64,000 nucleotides of DNA from Paenibacillus sp. UNC451MF (lineage in GTDB: Bacteria > Bacillota > Bacilli > Paenibacillales > NBRC-103111): the NCBI RefSeq assembly GCF_000686845.1, contig NZ_JMLS01000020.1, forward strand, positions 62,001-126,000, given 5' to 3'. Both the position numbers and the translations under genes were made by a program. Shown here one piece after another: positions 10,134 through 19,143 of this stretch. Below the pieces are notes generated by a model. That model saw only the letters and a program-made list of their open reading frames with translations. It ran no database searches and was not told where the DNA came from. Positions within the stretch are counted from its first letter, which is position 1. Each line of letters opens with the position of its first letter.

Positions 10134-10192
10134 TTGTATGGAAACAAACTACATTTTTATACATGAATAAGTAAAAAAATGGAGGTTTTCTC

Positions 10193-11470
10193 ATGAAGAG
10201 AATGAGTATGCTGGCTTCCGTTCCACTAGTTACGCTAATGATGTTGTTATCAGGATGCGGAGCAGGAACAGAACAAACGACAGATGGAACGGTGGATTCC
10301 AGCCAGAAAAGTGAACCCGTTGTTTTGACACTTTACAATAAGCTGAACTATCCGCAAGAAAGTTTACAGAAATATATGATCGAGTCTATCCGTAAAAAAT
10401 ATCCGGAAATTACTCTGAACATTGTCCAACCGCAGAGCGGAGTAACCGACACTAGTCTGATTACGTCCGGCGCTTTTCCGGATTTAATTTTCCTCAGTAA
10501 TCCAAATATTCAAGACTTAAAAAAGCTTGAGGCTTTGGAGGATCTAACGGATTATGCGAAAAAAAGCAACATTGACCTTAACAAATTTACTCCGGAAACG
10601 CTGGGGGCGATCAAAACATACGGGGGTGAAAAGGGATTATACGCGCTTCCGTTTTCTACGAATTACGGCGTGACTTACTATAACAAAGATATTTTCGATA
10701 AATTCGGTATCCCCTATCCGAAGGACGGGATGAGCTGGAGCGATTACGTAGATATTTCCCGCAAATTGACAAGAAATGTGGACGGTATCCAGTATATTGG
10801 CGTGGATCCTTACCCCTTGGAAAGGGGGGGGCCGATGTCGCTGGACGTTGTCGATTCCGTAACTCATAAAGCACTCTTCACTGCGGAAGGATGGGGAAAG
10901 GCGTTCCGCTTAATGGCGAATTTCTACGACATTCCGGGAAATATTCATGCAAACAACTATCGTGATTTATTCATTAAAGAACAAACACTTGCTACTTATA
11001 TGACATACGACTATACGCAAAATATGGGTACGCTGAATTGGGATATGGCAACGTTTCCAAGTTTACCGGAAAGTCCAGGCGTCGGGCATGCGGTCGATTC
11101 TCACAATTTGGCGCTATCCGTGACGAGCAAGCACAAGGATATAGCCTTTAAAGTGCTCCAATACTTGACTACCAATCAGGAAGTCCAATTGGAGCTGACG
11201 AAGAACGGGAAACTCCCCTCCATATTGGATCCGGAAACGCAGAAACATTTTGGTGCAAACGTACCCGCTCTAAAGAATAAAAATATTGACGCCATCTTCA
11301 AATCGAAGCCTGCCCCGGTTCCCAAAATCACCGAATTAGACAGACTTGTTAGACCAATGGTAGATATTGCATATAACAAACTAACTGCCGGTGATCGAGA
11401 TATTAACACAATGCTTCGCGAAGTGAACGATGCAGCGGATAAAGCCATCCAACAGGAAAAAGCCAAATAA
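10193..11470 (+). CDS. ABC sugar transporter solute-binding lipoprotein (family copy 3)
   Basis: This 425-residue lipoprotein starts at an ATG with TGGAGG upstream. Its signal peptide ends in LLSGCG (Cys near residue 22). YNKDIFDKFG and YPKDGMSWSDY place it in the same family as the proteins at 3014, 4362 and 30316. It lies after a hairpin terminator, so it probably has its own promoter. No permease follows. The downstream genes are a small ORF and a fucosidase pseudogene. The role is inferred to be capture of oligosaccharides for the locus. Confidence 0.9.
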   Translation: MKRMSMLASVPLVTLMMLLSGCGAGTEQTTDGTVDSSQKSEPVVLTLYNKLNYPQESLQKYMIESIRKKYPEITLNIVQPQSGVTDTSLITSGAFPDLIFLSNPNIQDLKKLEALEDLTDYAKKSNIDLNKFTPETLGAIKTYGGEKGLYALPFSTNYGVTYYNKDIFDKFGIPYPKDGMSWSDYVDISRKLTRNVDGIQYIGVDPYPLERGGPMSLDVVDSVTHKALFTAEGWGKAFRLMANFYDIPGNIHANNYRDLFIKEQTLATYMTYDYTQNMGTLNWDMATFPSLPESPGVGHAVDSHNLALSVTSKHKDIAFKVLQYLTTNQEVQLELTKNGKLPSILDPETQKHFGANVPALKNKNIDAIFKSKPAPVPKITELDRLVRPMVDIAYNKLTAGDRDINTMLREVNDAADKAIQQEKAK

Positions 11471-11625
11471 AACAAAGAAATGATAAAAACTTCAAGCAAA
11501 TGAGTCAGTTGGACAGCGAAAGGGAACAGGCTCAGCCTCTATCCGCCGATTCGTCCAAGCGGAAATAAATTCAATTGCGTAATGTTGAACTTAAAAGCAA
11601 GTATGAATGCAAGGGAGGGAAAACC

Positions 11626-11742
11626 ATGAAATTGAAGAAGTCCACTGGAATATCCACATCTGAATTTCCCTTCTGCTTTACCATTAGGGGCAACTGGAAC
11701 ATTACCGATCCACCACAAAATCTCTCTGACAGCATTAAGTAA
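11626..11742 (+). CDS. Small hypothetical ORF, 38 residues
   Basis: A 38-codon frame begins at an ATG with a very good ribosome site (AAGGGAGGG, seven bases upstream). The product begins MKLKKSTGISTSEF and has no recognisable domain. It lies between a binding-protein gene and a fucosidase pseudogene. It may be the surviving 5' end of a lost gene rather than a functional small protein. Confidence 0.3.
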   Translation: MKLKKSTGISTSEFPFCFTIRGNWNITDPPQNLSDSIK

Positions 11743-11822
11743 ATCGTGAGATAGGTAGAGGAGCTGTTAAGGGATAATGCTTACCGAACTTAAATTACGA
11801 ATATACCATTGGAGGTTATACG

Positions 11823-12690
11823 ATGATCTAATTGTTAAGCGGGGTGTCCATAGCTACTGAAGAGCAGATGAGTGGGTAAAGCCCGAGAGTCCGCTTCTGC
11901 TTGAACGTCTCGAATGGTTCAAGGCTCAGAAGCTGGGTCTCATGATGCACTGGGCTCCTTCCCCTCAGCTTGGTGTCATATTATCCTGGCCTCTTTGCGA
12001 CGGGGCTGCAGACTGGTCACGTACTAATATCGATCGGGGTGTCGACGCTGAGGAATTCAAGCAGCAGTATTTCGCATTAAATATCGTTCAACCCGGTTCG
12101 TTTTCAGCCTGAGCTATGGGCAGACCTGGCTGCGGAAAACGGATTCAAATATTTAACTTTTACGACCAAGCATCATGACGGCTTCTGCATGTGGGATACC
12201 CGTACTACGGACTACCGAATTACAGGTCCGGATTGTCCATTCCGTTCACACAAGTATGCTGATGTTTGCAAGCAGCTTTTCGATGCTTTTCGGGCGAAAG
12301 GCTTAGGAATCTCAGCCTACTTCTCAAAGGCCGATTGGCACACGCCTTACTACTGGGCACCAGGAATGGAGCGTGGAACCGTGATGTCGCGAAGGGCTTC
12401 TTATGATCCAAAGGAATATCCTTCGTTATGGGACAATTCGTGCTGATCACTCACGAGCAGATTATGGAGCTGATGGCGCACTACGGCCGCATTGATATGC
12501 TCTGGCTCGACGGAGGCTGGGTCAGGGAAAGCAATGGCGAGAACATCAGACTGGGTGAAGTCATGGAGAAAGCCCGGGAAATCCAGCCTTGGCTCCTAAC
12601 GGCGGACCGTGCCGTCGGCGGACCGTATGAGAATCTGATTACTCCTGCGCAGACAGTGCCCGAGAGGGCAATGAATGTTCCGTGGGAAAG
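11823..12690 (+). pseudogene. Degraded second GH29 alpha-L-fucosidase
   Basis: Translated pieces match the intact fucosidase at 8656 along most of its barrel: WVKPESPLLLERLEWFK, KHHDGFCMWDT (reading frame around 12189-12446) and RIDMLWLDGGWVR (around 12428-12690). The remnant keeps the ribosome site TTGGAGGT. It has an early stop codon and at least two frame changes, near 12090 and near 12430. Similarity ends after VPWES, close to 12690, so the last quarter is missing. No functional enzyme is expected. It records a tandem duplication followed by decay. Confidence 0.88.
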
Positions 12691-13042
12691 TTGTATTACT
12701 GGCATTCAGAGACCCACACATGAGGTGGGCTGCAAAACGTCAGTTTTTTGTTGTGCACAGTTATTAAACTTCATTAATATGGTCCTCCCTTTTTTGTAAT
12801 CTTTCATTCATCTTCCTTTTGATAATCATGCCTTCGAGACGTAGGAGTAAAGAAGATTAACAGACTAACGGATTTCTCCATGAAAAATGCCCTAGCCGTT
12901 TTTAAACGTTATACTTATGCTGTTCGGAGCAAGGGTTTATTTGGCCACGATGCTGAAAAGCGAACATATGTATTAATATTAACGTAACTAGGGAAAATTT
13001 CTTAATAACTTTTTATTAATCCTCCTGACTTATGTATAAATA
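12691..13042. other. Intergenic stretch with no gene
   Basis: No supported coding frame was found here. Bases 12952-12972 resemble 17515-17535 (GCTGAARAGCGRACATATGTA), so a small dispersed repeat fragment may be present. The rest is AT-rich spacer before the promoter of the heparinase-like gene. Confidence 0.4.
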
Positions 13043-13071
13043 TTGACAATAGTTAATCTGGGATTTATGAT
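13043..13071 (+). promoter_or_regulatory. Predicted sigma-A promoter of the heparinase-like gene
   Basis: TTGACA at 13043-13048 and TATGAT at 13066-13071 are separated by 17 bases. The coding start follows 63 bases after the -10 element. This suggests the gene is transcribed separately from the genes upstream. Confidence 0.65.
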
Positions 13072-13133
13072 CAAATTGAGATTTGCACAAAATATGCGGA
13101 AGACGAGTAAAGCTTTGTGAAAGAGGAGCGCGC

Positions 13134-15017
13134 ATGATAAGTCAACAGTTGAAACAACCAAATTGGGTGGAGCAGCTTCGGCCAAAGACCGAATACAAGC
13201 CATATCCGGACATATCTGATCGGGGCGCATGGGAGAGCCTTCCCGAACCGTTGAAAATGTCCATCGTGCTTGAAGCCGAAAAATATTTGCAATTTGCTTA
13301 TCCTCCGCTCACGGCGACGATGTATATGGAATATTGGCAGAACGGGAATCGGACGCGGTACGATTTGCCCTATCATCGCCGCCGAAGGGCACTTACCACG
13401 CTGGTACTTGCCGAGTGCATCGAGAATAAGGGGCGCTTTCTATGCGATATCGTCAACGGCATTTGGTGCATCAGTGAAGAGACATCCTGGGTCATATCTG
13501 CGCATAATTTTCATTTTTACGAATCTAGCCTGCCTGTGGCCAATAAGCGGCGCCATGACATCGACTTGTTTGCGGCAGAGACCGGGAGTGCTTTGGCCTG
13601 GACCTATTACTTGTTAGGCGATGTTTTGACGGAACAGTATAGCGTGTTGATCAAGGAAAGGATCGTTCTAGAATTAAAAGAACGCATCATTGAGCCGTAT
13701 CTTACTCGAACCGACATGTGGTGGATGGGCTACGACGAGTCGGTCAAGCTGTACAACTGGACGACGTGGATTACCTCAAATGTACTGAGTACTGTATTTT
13801 TCGTGGAGGAAGACGACAATAAGCGCACGAAGGCGGTGGAAAAGGCCTGCTTCGGTCTCGACCGTTTCCTGAGCACATATCATGAGGACGGCGGCTGCGA
13901 TGAGGGACCGAGTTACTGGAATAAAGCGGCTGGATCGCTCTTCGATTGTTTGGAGCAGTTAGGCTATGCCAGTCACGGTACGATTGACGTATATGGAGAG
14001 CCGCTCATTCGCAGCATCGCAGAGTATATTTTCAAAGCGCATATTCATGACCGATACGTGTTAAATTTCGCGGACGGGCCGCATAAGGTTACCGTCGAGG
14101 GAGATTTGATTTACCGTTTCGGCTTCCGGACGGGCAATGTGAATTTAATGGATTTCGGCCATACAATTGCCAGACGTTGGGGGACGGAAGGCGTGAAGCA
14201 GATGCAGTTTTTTTCTTTTCTGCGCGTCGTCCCCGCATTATTTAATTACAATAAGCTGATGGAGCACAACCAAAAGGCCGTTTATCCGTGCAGCTTGTGG
14301 CTTGAAGGCATTCAGGTGATGATTTCCAGAGAATCGGCCCGATCGGATAAAGGGCTGTACGTCGCCGTAAAAGGCGGCCATAACGATGAAAGCCACAACC
14401 ATAACGATGTTGGACAGTTCGTCATCTACAGCGACGGGGAACCGTACGTGATTGATCTTGGCGTAGAAACATACACGAAGGAGACGTTCGGACCGAACCG
14501 TTATGATATATGGACGATGCAATCATCTTATCACAATCTGCCCAGTATCGGAGGCATTCAGCAGAAGGCTGGAGAAGCATACAAGGCGACAGGCTGTGAA
14601 TATGATTCCGACGATGCACAGACAAGTCTGACGTTGGACATTGCTTCCACCTACCCAGATGAAGCGGGGATCGCATCCTGGAGACGCTCGGTAGCGCTTG
14701 TTCGAACGGGTCAGCCTTATGTTCGATTGACGGACGATTATCGATTTCAAGATGAGCCGAAGGAAATCGCGCTTCATTTCCTTTCATGCTGCAAGCCGCA
14801 GCTGCTTGCCGATAACGTCATTAGGCTGGCAAGCGGGGACGGGAAGGGGCTTCTTTGTCATTATGAAGGGGACCGGTTTGACGTCGCGCTGGAACGAAAG
14901 GACATTATCGACGAAAAAATGTTCCTAGCGTGGGGTGACGCGGTATACCGCATCGTCATGAGGCCGAAAGCAGTATCGATGGAAGGGACATTTAATTTTA
15001 TATTTCGTGCCGAGTAG
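13134..15017 (+). CDS. Heparinase II/III-like protein
   Basis: This 627-residue protein has an alpha-helical N-terminal toroid region followed by a beta-sandwich. The sandwich carries the signature HNHNDVGQFVIYSDG near residues 422-436, typical of the heparinase II/III C-terminal domain. Family members are polysaccharide lyases that cleave uronic-acid glycosaminoglycans or alginate-like oligomers. The start at 13134 follows AAGAGGAG. A TTG at 13083 is less likely. No signal peptide is seen, so it probably acts on imported oligosaccharides next to the sulfatases and fucosidase. The exact substrate cannot be read. Confidence 0.85.
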   Translation: MISQQLKQPNWVEQLRPKTEYKPYPDISDRGAWESLPEPLKMSIVLEAEKYLQFAYPPLTATMYMEYWQNGNRTRYDLPYHRRRRALTTLVLAECIENKGRFLCDIVNGIWCISEETSWVISAHNFHFYESSLPVANKRRHDIDLFAAETGSALAWTYYLLGDVLTEQYSVLIKERIVLELKERIIEPYLTRTDMWWMGYDESVKLYNWTTWITSNVLSTVFFVEEDDNKRTKAVEKACFGLDRFLSTYHEDGGCDEGPSYWNKAAGSLFDCLEQLGYASHGTIDVYGEPLIRSIAEYIFKAHIHDRYVLNFADGPHKVTVEGDLIYRFGFRTGNVNLMDFGHTIARRWGTEGVKQMQFFSFLRVVPALFNYNKLMEHNQKAVYPCSLWLEGIQVMISRESARSDKGLYVAVKGGHNDESHNHNDVGQFVIYSDGEPYVIDLGVETYTKETFGPNRYDIWTMQSSYHNLPSIGGIQQKAGEAYKATGCEYDSDDAQTSLTLDIASTYPDEAGIASWRRSVALVRTGQPYVRLTDDYRFQDEPKEIALHFLSCCKPQLLADNVIRLASGDGKGLLCHYEGDRFDVALERKDIIDEKMFLAWGDAVYRIVMRPKAVSMEGTFNFIFRAE

Positions 15018-15322
15018 TTTCACGAAGAAGTGAATTGGTGAAGTTTAGTCTGCATAAAGGAGTTAATGAACCATGGTGTTCGGCAGGCTCCTGAACTTGA
15101 ACTCATGTCTACTATGTCCTGTAGCCGACCGATAAAGGTATCTGAGTTTCATGCTAATGGTTAATGTTGCTGTTCTCGACAATGCCAACATCATCAAATA
15201 ATTTTAAGGTCAAAATCCCCTTTGTTACTTCGCTGTTTGGCATGACTAACTTCACACAGTAAACTAGGATTGCAATACGCAAGTGGTTATCGCTTGCTGC
15301 GAGACCTGATCTTGCCCGTCCT
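15018..15322. other. Intergenic stretch with no gene
   Basis: No supported coding frame or RNA was seen. The region separates the sugar locus from a decayed block that begins with the convergent ATPase gene. Confidence 0.4.
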
Positions 15323-15351
15323 CAGCTCTGAGATATATCAGGGCTGTTTTA
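15323..15351 (+). terminator. Possible terminator
   Basis: CAGCTCTGA at 15323-15331 pairs with TCAGGGCTG at 15338-15346, with one mismatch, and is followed by TTTTAT. It lies 300 bases after the heparinase-like gene, so the assignment to that transcript is tentative. Confidence 0.4.
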
Positions 15352-15559
15352 TATTGGTTATGGAGTTAACTTGGCATCTTTAGTTTAATTTGTTCCCTGA
15401 GATGCGGTATCAGGACGGGAAGTGTATAGGGATCAGGTATACACATTAGATGAAATTTACCATGTAATAAATGAATTCGGATCACCACAAAAATGGAACC
15501 GTAAGGGTCAAAATGAGTGGAGTCCGATCAAGTACATCCTCATTTTCTCCTTCAGCGTT

Positions 15560-16771
15560 TCAGATATTAAAGATATTCAACAATTGCTGACGATCGTTGG
15601 AGCCAAGAGCCATGTGAATGAGATGGACCACTATCTTTTTCTGTTCCCGGTTCAAATCGGTGAATATCTTCGGTGCCGCTTGATACATCTCACGGATCAC
15701 GGATTCGAGCTCTTCTTTTTTGAGACGATCCTCCGGTATATCCAAAAAGGGAGGAAACGCATCGGCTTCAGCAAAATCCTGAATAACGACATCGGAATAA
15801 GTCTTCAGATACGGCTTCCTTTTTTGCTTAATCAATGCACTAACCTCATCGATCATGAACAGATACTCTTCACTTCGTTTGTTTGCGCCGAAACCGAATT
15901 CCAGCTGTTCGCTGTCCGGCTCCGTATCAAAATCAAAATGGTCAAAAAAAGAGCTTTGAATATAAACGCTGTGATAAAAGGAATCACTTTTATTATTAAA
16001 GGTTGTTGGCTGCTTATGCTTCTCTGTTAGCGTTGAATCAATGAAATAGATTTTGGAATGCTCGTGATTGATTCGGTCATTCCACTGAATATATTTCAGA
16101 TGAAATACCGTTTGGGTCGGCTTATGAACAAATTCACGCCATTCCTTTTCTCTAATAAGGCTGGAATAGTCCAGTGGGCTTCCGTCCACTTTTAAATCGA
16201 AGCCCTTGTCTGAATTCAACTCAAGGAACCACCCGAATTCCCTGCATAAATAAGCTATCAGCTCTTCGTAAACGAAATCTTTTATGATGTTGTGGAAGGT
16301 TACGGTTGTCCCTGTGCCTTGAACGTCATTCGCCTGAACAGCCCCTGTCGCCTCATAAGAATCCATACGGTCCGAACGAACATGGATCGTGTACGTCATG
16401 TAGGAAGCCCCGTCCTCATACGTAGTTCTCCACAAAGCGTCGGAAGCGAAACGATGAAACGTTAAACGGCCGATACCGTTTTTTCCATGCATGGCTGAGG
16501 TTACGCGAACTCGTTTGCCGGGATCGACCTGCTTCTCCGATTCATAAAAAGGAGTAAACTTGCGCTCCAGCGCATCACGATCTATACCATATCCATTATC
16601 CGCAATCGTGATTTGGTCGATACCGCCCAATGGGTTCCTTTGAAGCTGAACATCTACAACCGTCGCACATGCATCAAATCCGTTCCATATGTATTCGGAA
16701 ATTGCTTGAAGATAATTAAACTTGCGAAGCGTCTTTTCAATTCCTTTTGAGGTGATCCTGATTCGTTTCAA
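15560..16771 (-). CDS. GHKL (HSP90/MORC-like) ATPase, probably C-terminally truncated
   Basis: This 403-residue protein begins at a TTG preceded by a perfect AAAGGAGGG six bases upstream. The GHKL ATP-binding fold is complete: SEYIWNGFDA (residues 25-34, N-box Glu), ADNGYGID (57-64) and HGKNGIGR (95-102). Prokaryotic MORC/MutL-like ATPases of this type are often linked to restriction or defence loci and usually carry a further C-terminal region. Here the frame stops at LLNIFNI. I infer that the C-terminal part has been lost. Neighbours are a broken DUF6807 gene and an integrase remnant. It may be non-functional. Confidence 0.65.
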   Translation of the reverse strand: MKRIRITSKGIEKTLRKFNYLQAISEYIWNGFDACATVVDVQLQRNPLGGIDQITIADNGYGIDRDALERKFTPFYESEKQVDPGKRVRVTSAMHGKNGIGRLTFHRFASDALWRTTYEDGASYMTYTIHVRSDRMDSYEATGAVQANDVQGTGTTVTFHNIIKDFVYEELIAYLCREFGWFLELNSDKGFDLKVDGSPLDYSSLIREKEWREFVHKPTQTVFHLKYIQWNDRINHEHSKIYFIDSTLTEKHKQPTTFNNKSDSFYHSVYIQSSFFDHFDFDTEPDSEQLEFGFGANKRSEEYLFMIDEVSALIKQKRKPYLKTYSDVVIQDFAEADAFPPFLDIPEDRLKKEELESVIREMYQAAPKIFTDLNREQKKIVVHLIHMALGSNDRQQLLNIFNI

Positions 16772-17381
16772 AAAAATCCCTCCTTTTAGGTGTTGAGCAC
16801 TTCGAACAGCAAGCTGAACATACTCCTCATACCGCTGCTTGACAAGTCCGCTAGTCATATCGCCTTGATGGATGTAGATACGATGCTTCATACGGAGCGT
16901 ATCCTTGTCCGGCAGCTGTTTTCCCCGCAATAATGAAAATTGGCAGTTGTGAACGACCCATAATCCCTTAAAAACCATTGAGAAGCAACGTTTCATTGGT
17001 TGGATATGAAAATACCGCAATACCGGCTTCGGTTTGATTATATATGGTGCCGCTGTAATCCACCCATTCGGTCACGGTTCCGAAAATCTCCGCTTCCTTT
17101 TGTTTTCCGCTGGCGTTAGTTCGACATCTTCGTTTCCTGGCCATTCACTGATTAGGATATACAGCGCATACTCTTGCTGCACTGCATCGGGTCGCTTGCC
17201 AGCTGAACCGGAGTGCCTTGTCCGCCACTCTAGGCCAGTCTCATGCACGGCCATCAAATCCATGCTCCTGTCCATTCCTCCAGCTGGCGAATACAGCCTC
17301 GTCCAACTCTAGCCGCGATACGGCCGGGAGTGGAATTTCGCGTTCCGGTCTTACCAGTCTAAGCTTAAAATCAATGTTCAT
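16772..17381 (-). pseudogene. Broken DUF6807/PmoA-like gene
   Basis: Reading the minus strand from an ATG at 17381, fragments in several frames line up as one protein. The start is MNIDFKLRLVRPEREIP. The middle part is LEWRTRHSGSAGKRPD. The end has EAGIAVFSYPTNET, GLWVVHNCQFSLL and KHRIYIHQGD. The last pieces resemble the C-terminal region of DUF6807 (PmoA-like) proteins, which commonly occur in sugar-utilisation loci. Frame changes and an internal stop show it is dead. Its tail reads straight into the ATPase frame, which makes the ATPase frame look 83 codons longer than it is. Confidence 0.5.
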
Positions 17382-17549
17382 CCTCAATCCATCCTTGTAA
17401 GTTTATTGGATTATGCTAAAGAACATCTTCTTTTTCTCTTATTTGCTAGTTTAATGTATTTATTTGAAATTTGTAAGCGGTTTAATTTGTCGAATGCTGT
17501 ATGGGCAAGCGCAAGCTGAAGAGCGGACATATGTAAGTATTAATAGAAA

Positions 17550-17692
17550 ATACACCATTAGACTGAAAAAAGTTTTTTACTAGGAAAATAAAGTAGACTG
17601 AGAAAATATAGTATTAGACTGGGAACGGCATTAAGTTAACGGGCAGTTTGCTTCCAATATATGTTAATATTTATGTAGACTAAAAAGGGGTG
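17550..17692 (+). repeat. Loose direct repeats of TAGACTG
   Basis: TAGACTG followed by purines occurs near 17563, 17592 and 17613, and a weaker copy (TAGACTA) near 17675. The spacing is irregular. No function is apparent. Confidence 0.35.
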
Positions 17693-17698
17693 ATATGC

Positions 17699-17863
17699 TT
17701 GGCTTTTAATGTTACTTTTAGGTTTGGTGCCCCTGCAATAATACTTAATTATGAACACTCCGAATTTAGGTGGATGCATTTATCAGAATTAAGTGAGACT
17801 CATCGAATAAGGGTCTTAGATGCTTTGGAGTTTATTGGGCAAGTTACAAGTCGTGTATTTTAA
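17699..17863 (+). CDS. Small hypothetical protein, 54 residues
   Basis: A 54-residue frame starts at TTG with AAAAAGGGG eight bases upstream. An in-frame GTG at 17690 is an alternative. The product begins MAFNVTFRFGAPA and contains EHSEFRWMHL, with no known domain. It lies just upstream of an integrase remnant. This could be a real small gene of a former mobile element or chance. Confidence 0.3.
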   Translation: MAFNVTFRFGAPAIILNYEHSEFRWMHLSELSETHRIRVLDALEFIGQVTSRVF

Positions 17864-18002
17864 ATCTTTATTGAAATTATGTTATTTATTGAACTACCTC
17901 AACATATACAGCAGCAATGGGCCCCAAAATAACCAATTGCCGCTGACTCCTGAAGGTTAGAAAGCCAGACGGATTAATAAAATGTAAATAATGAGGTGGC
18001 TT

Positions 18003-18308
18003 ATGTACAGCCAAGTATCCAAGAGCAGGGTAAATATCATAGACAAACTATCAGAAGAAGAAGTTAAGGAACTTTGTTCCTATACTGACCTGGAGGTCAT
18101 TCAGTTTTCTGAACCACTGAAAGAAACAGCTCTTCTAGAATATCTCTACAGTACCGGCTGGCGGGCTGGAGAGGTGGGGAAGTTAAACATCGAGTACCTG
18201 AACTGCTCCGCAATAGTATATGGCAAGGGCTCAAGACAAAGAGAGATTTACTTTACAACCGAATGTAAAGTTGGGAGAAAAAGGGGAGCTTTCATTGGAT
18301 TCCTATGA
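18003..18308 (+). pseudogene. Tyrosine recombinase (integrase) remnant
   Basis: About 100 residues match the first part of the catalytic domain of XerC/D-type integrases: LLEYLYSTGWRAGEV carries the first catalytic Arg, and VYGKGSRQREIYF carries the beta-hairpin Lys region. The HxxR and active-site Tyr segments are missing, because the frame runs out at 18308. It is therefore an inactive fragment and a trace of a past mobile element. Confidence 0.65.
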
Positions 18309-18350
18309 CGTTTAGAAACTTTGAAGCTTGTTGATCGGGAATAGGATAGA

Positions 18351-18382
18351 GTTAAAAAAGGATCCGCAACAGCGGATCCTTT
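18351..18382 (-). terminator. Rho-independent terminator of doxX
   Basis: AAAGGATCCGC at 18357-18367 pairs perfectly with 18372-18382 (11 base pairs, 4-base loop). On the minus strand the stem is followed by six T residues. It lies 20 bases beyond the stop codon of the DoxX gene. Confidence 0.88.
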
Positions 18383-18402
18383 CTGGGTTGTTTTGTTATG
18401 GG

Positions 18403-18948
18403 TTAGGCATGTGCCGGAGTGTGATTTGTACCCGTTCCTGCTGTGCGGTTAGCGTCGTCTTTTTTATGTGTGAACAGCTTGCGCAGGTACGGCATCAGGT
18501 AGTAGTCTAAACCGAATCTGCCGGTATTTGCGCCGGCCAAGAACAAGATCCCGCCGATAAGGATGAACCAAGGGTTCGTGTTTACGGTACCCGCGAACAT
18601 GAACATGAAGTTCATGAGAAGTCCGAAGAAAGCTGCAGCGGTGGTCAAGGCACCAAGAATCAAACCAAGACCAACTAAGAATTCACCGAGCGGAATCAAA
18701 AAGTTAATTATTTTAACATTCGGCAGTGCAAAATGTTCTATGAATGCGGTGAAGGTCGGATAAACAAGTTCATTGGTTGCTTTATCGATCACCGGTTTAG
18801 TGATCGCGTTATTTAAGAATCCTTCGGCAGTAAATCCGCCGGTTAACTTTTGCCATCCATGAGTGAGCCATTCATATCCAATATACAAACGTATGAAAAG
18901 AAGGAAACCGGCTGCATATTTATTTTCTCTAAGCCATTTACCTAGCAT
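18403..18948 (-). CDS. DoxX family membrane protein
   Basis: This 181-residue protein has four hydrophobic segments: FLLFIRLYIGYEWL, IINFLIPLGEFLVGLGLILG, AAAFFGLLMNFMFMF and WFILIGGILFLAGAN. This pattern is typical of the DoxX family. The charged tail ends in a polar stretch. Family members are linked to redox or sulfur metabolism and detoxification, but the exact role is unsettled. The ATG at 18948 is nine bases from AGGAG. The upstream ATG at 18957 abuts it and is unlikely. Two FNR-like boxes lie upstream. Confidence 0.85.
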   Translation of the reverse strand: MLGKWLRENKYAAGFLLFIRLYIGYEWLTHGWQKLTGGFTAEGFLNNAITKPVIDKATNELVYPTFTAFIEHFALPNVKIINFLIPLGEFLVGLGLILGALTTAAAFFGLLMNFMFMFAGTVNTNPWFILIGGILFLAGANTGRFGLDYYLMPYLRKLFTHKKDDANRTAGTGTNHTPAHA

Positions 18949-18972
18949 GAAAATCATCTCCTAAAATTTAGT

Positions 18973-18988
18973 GGTGATTTTTTTCACA
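18973..18988 (-). promoter_or_regulatory. CRP/FNR-type box, imperfect, near doxX
   Basis: GGTGA-N6-TCACA lies 25 bases upstream of the DoxX start. It differs from the TGTGA-N6-TCACA consensus by one base. It shares TCACAAAGTGT with the perfect box at 19128. Placement this close to the gene would suit repression. Confidence 0.4.
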
Positions 18989-19127
18989 AAGTGTGCTAAA
19001 AAAATAACTTTATCTAATTCAGCCAAGAACGGGACCGTTTTTGTGTGTTCATGTTATATCTTCCTTTCGATTACAATGTTTACTTCCTTTCTACACCTTA
19101 AATATACCATGTATTAAAGTTTTGCCA

Positions 19128-19143
19128 TGTGATTAAAATCACA
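19128..19143 (-). promoter_or_regulatory. CRP/FNR-type box, perfect palindrome
   Basis: TGTGATTAAAATCACA is a perfect 16-base palindrome (arms of seven, centre AA) matching TGTGA-N6-TCACA, which is bound by Fnr and related CRP-family regulators in Bacillus. It lies 180 bases upstream of DoxX and 337 bases before the dehydrogenase at 19465. Control of doxX by oxygen or redox state is a plausible inference. Confidence 0.55.

Noticed and set aside
15422-16030. Plus-strand open frame of 202 codons, opposite the ATPase gene
   Set aside because: Most of it is antisense to clear GHKL coding sequence. The first 40 codons outside the overlap look protein-like (EIYHVINEFGSPQKWN) but match no family I can name, so no gene is called.
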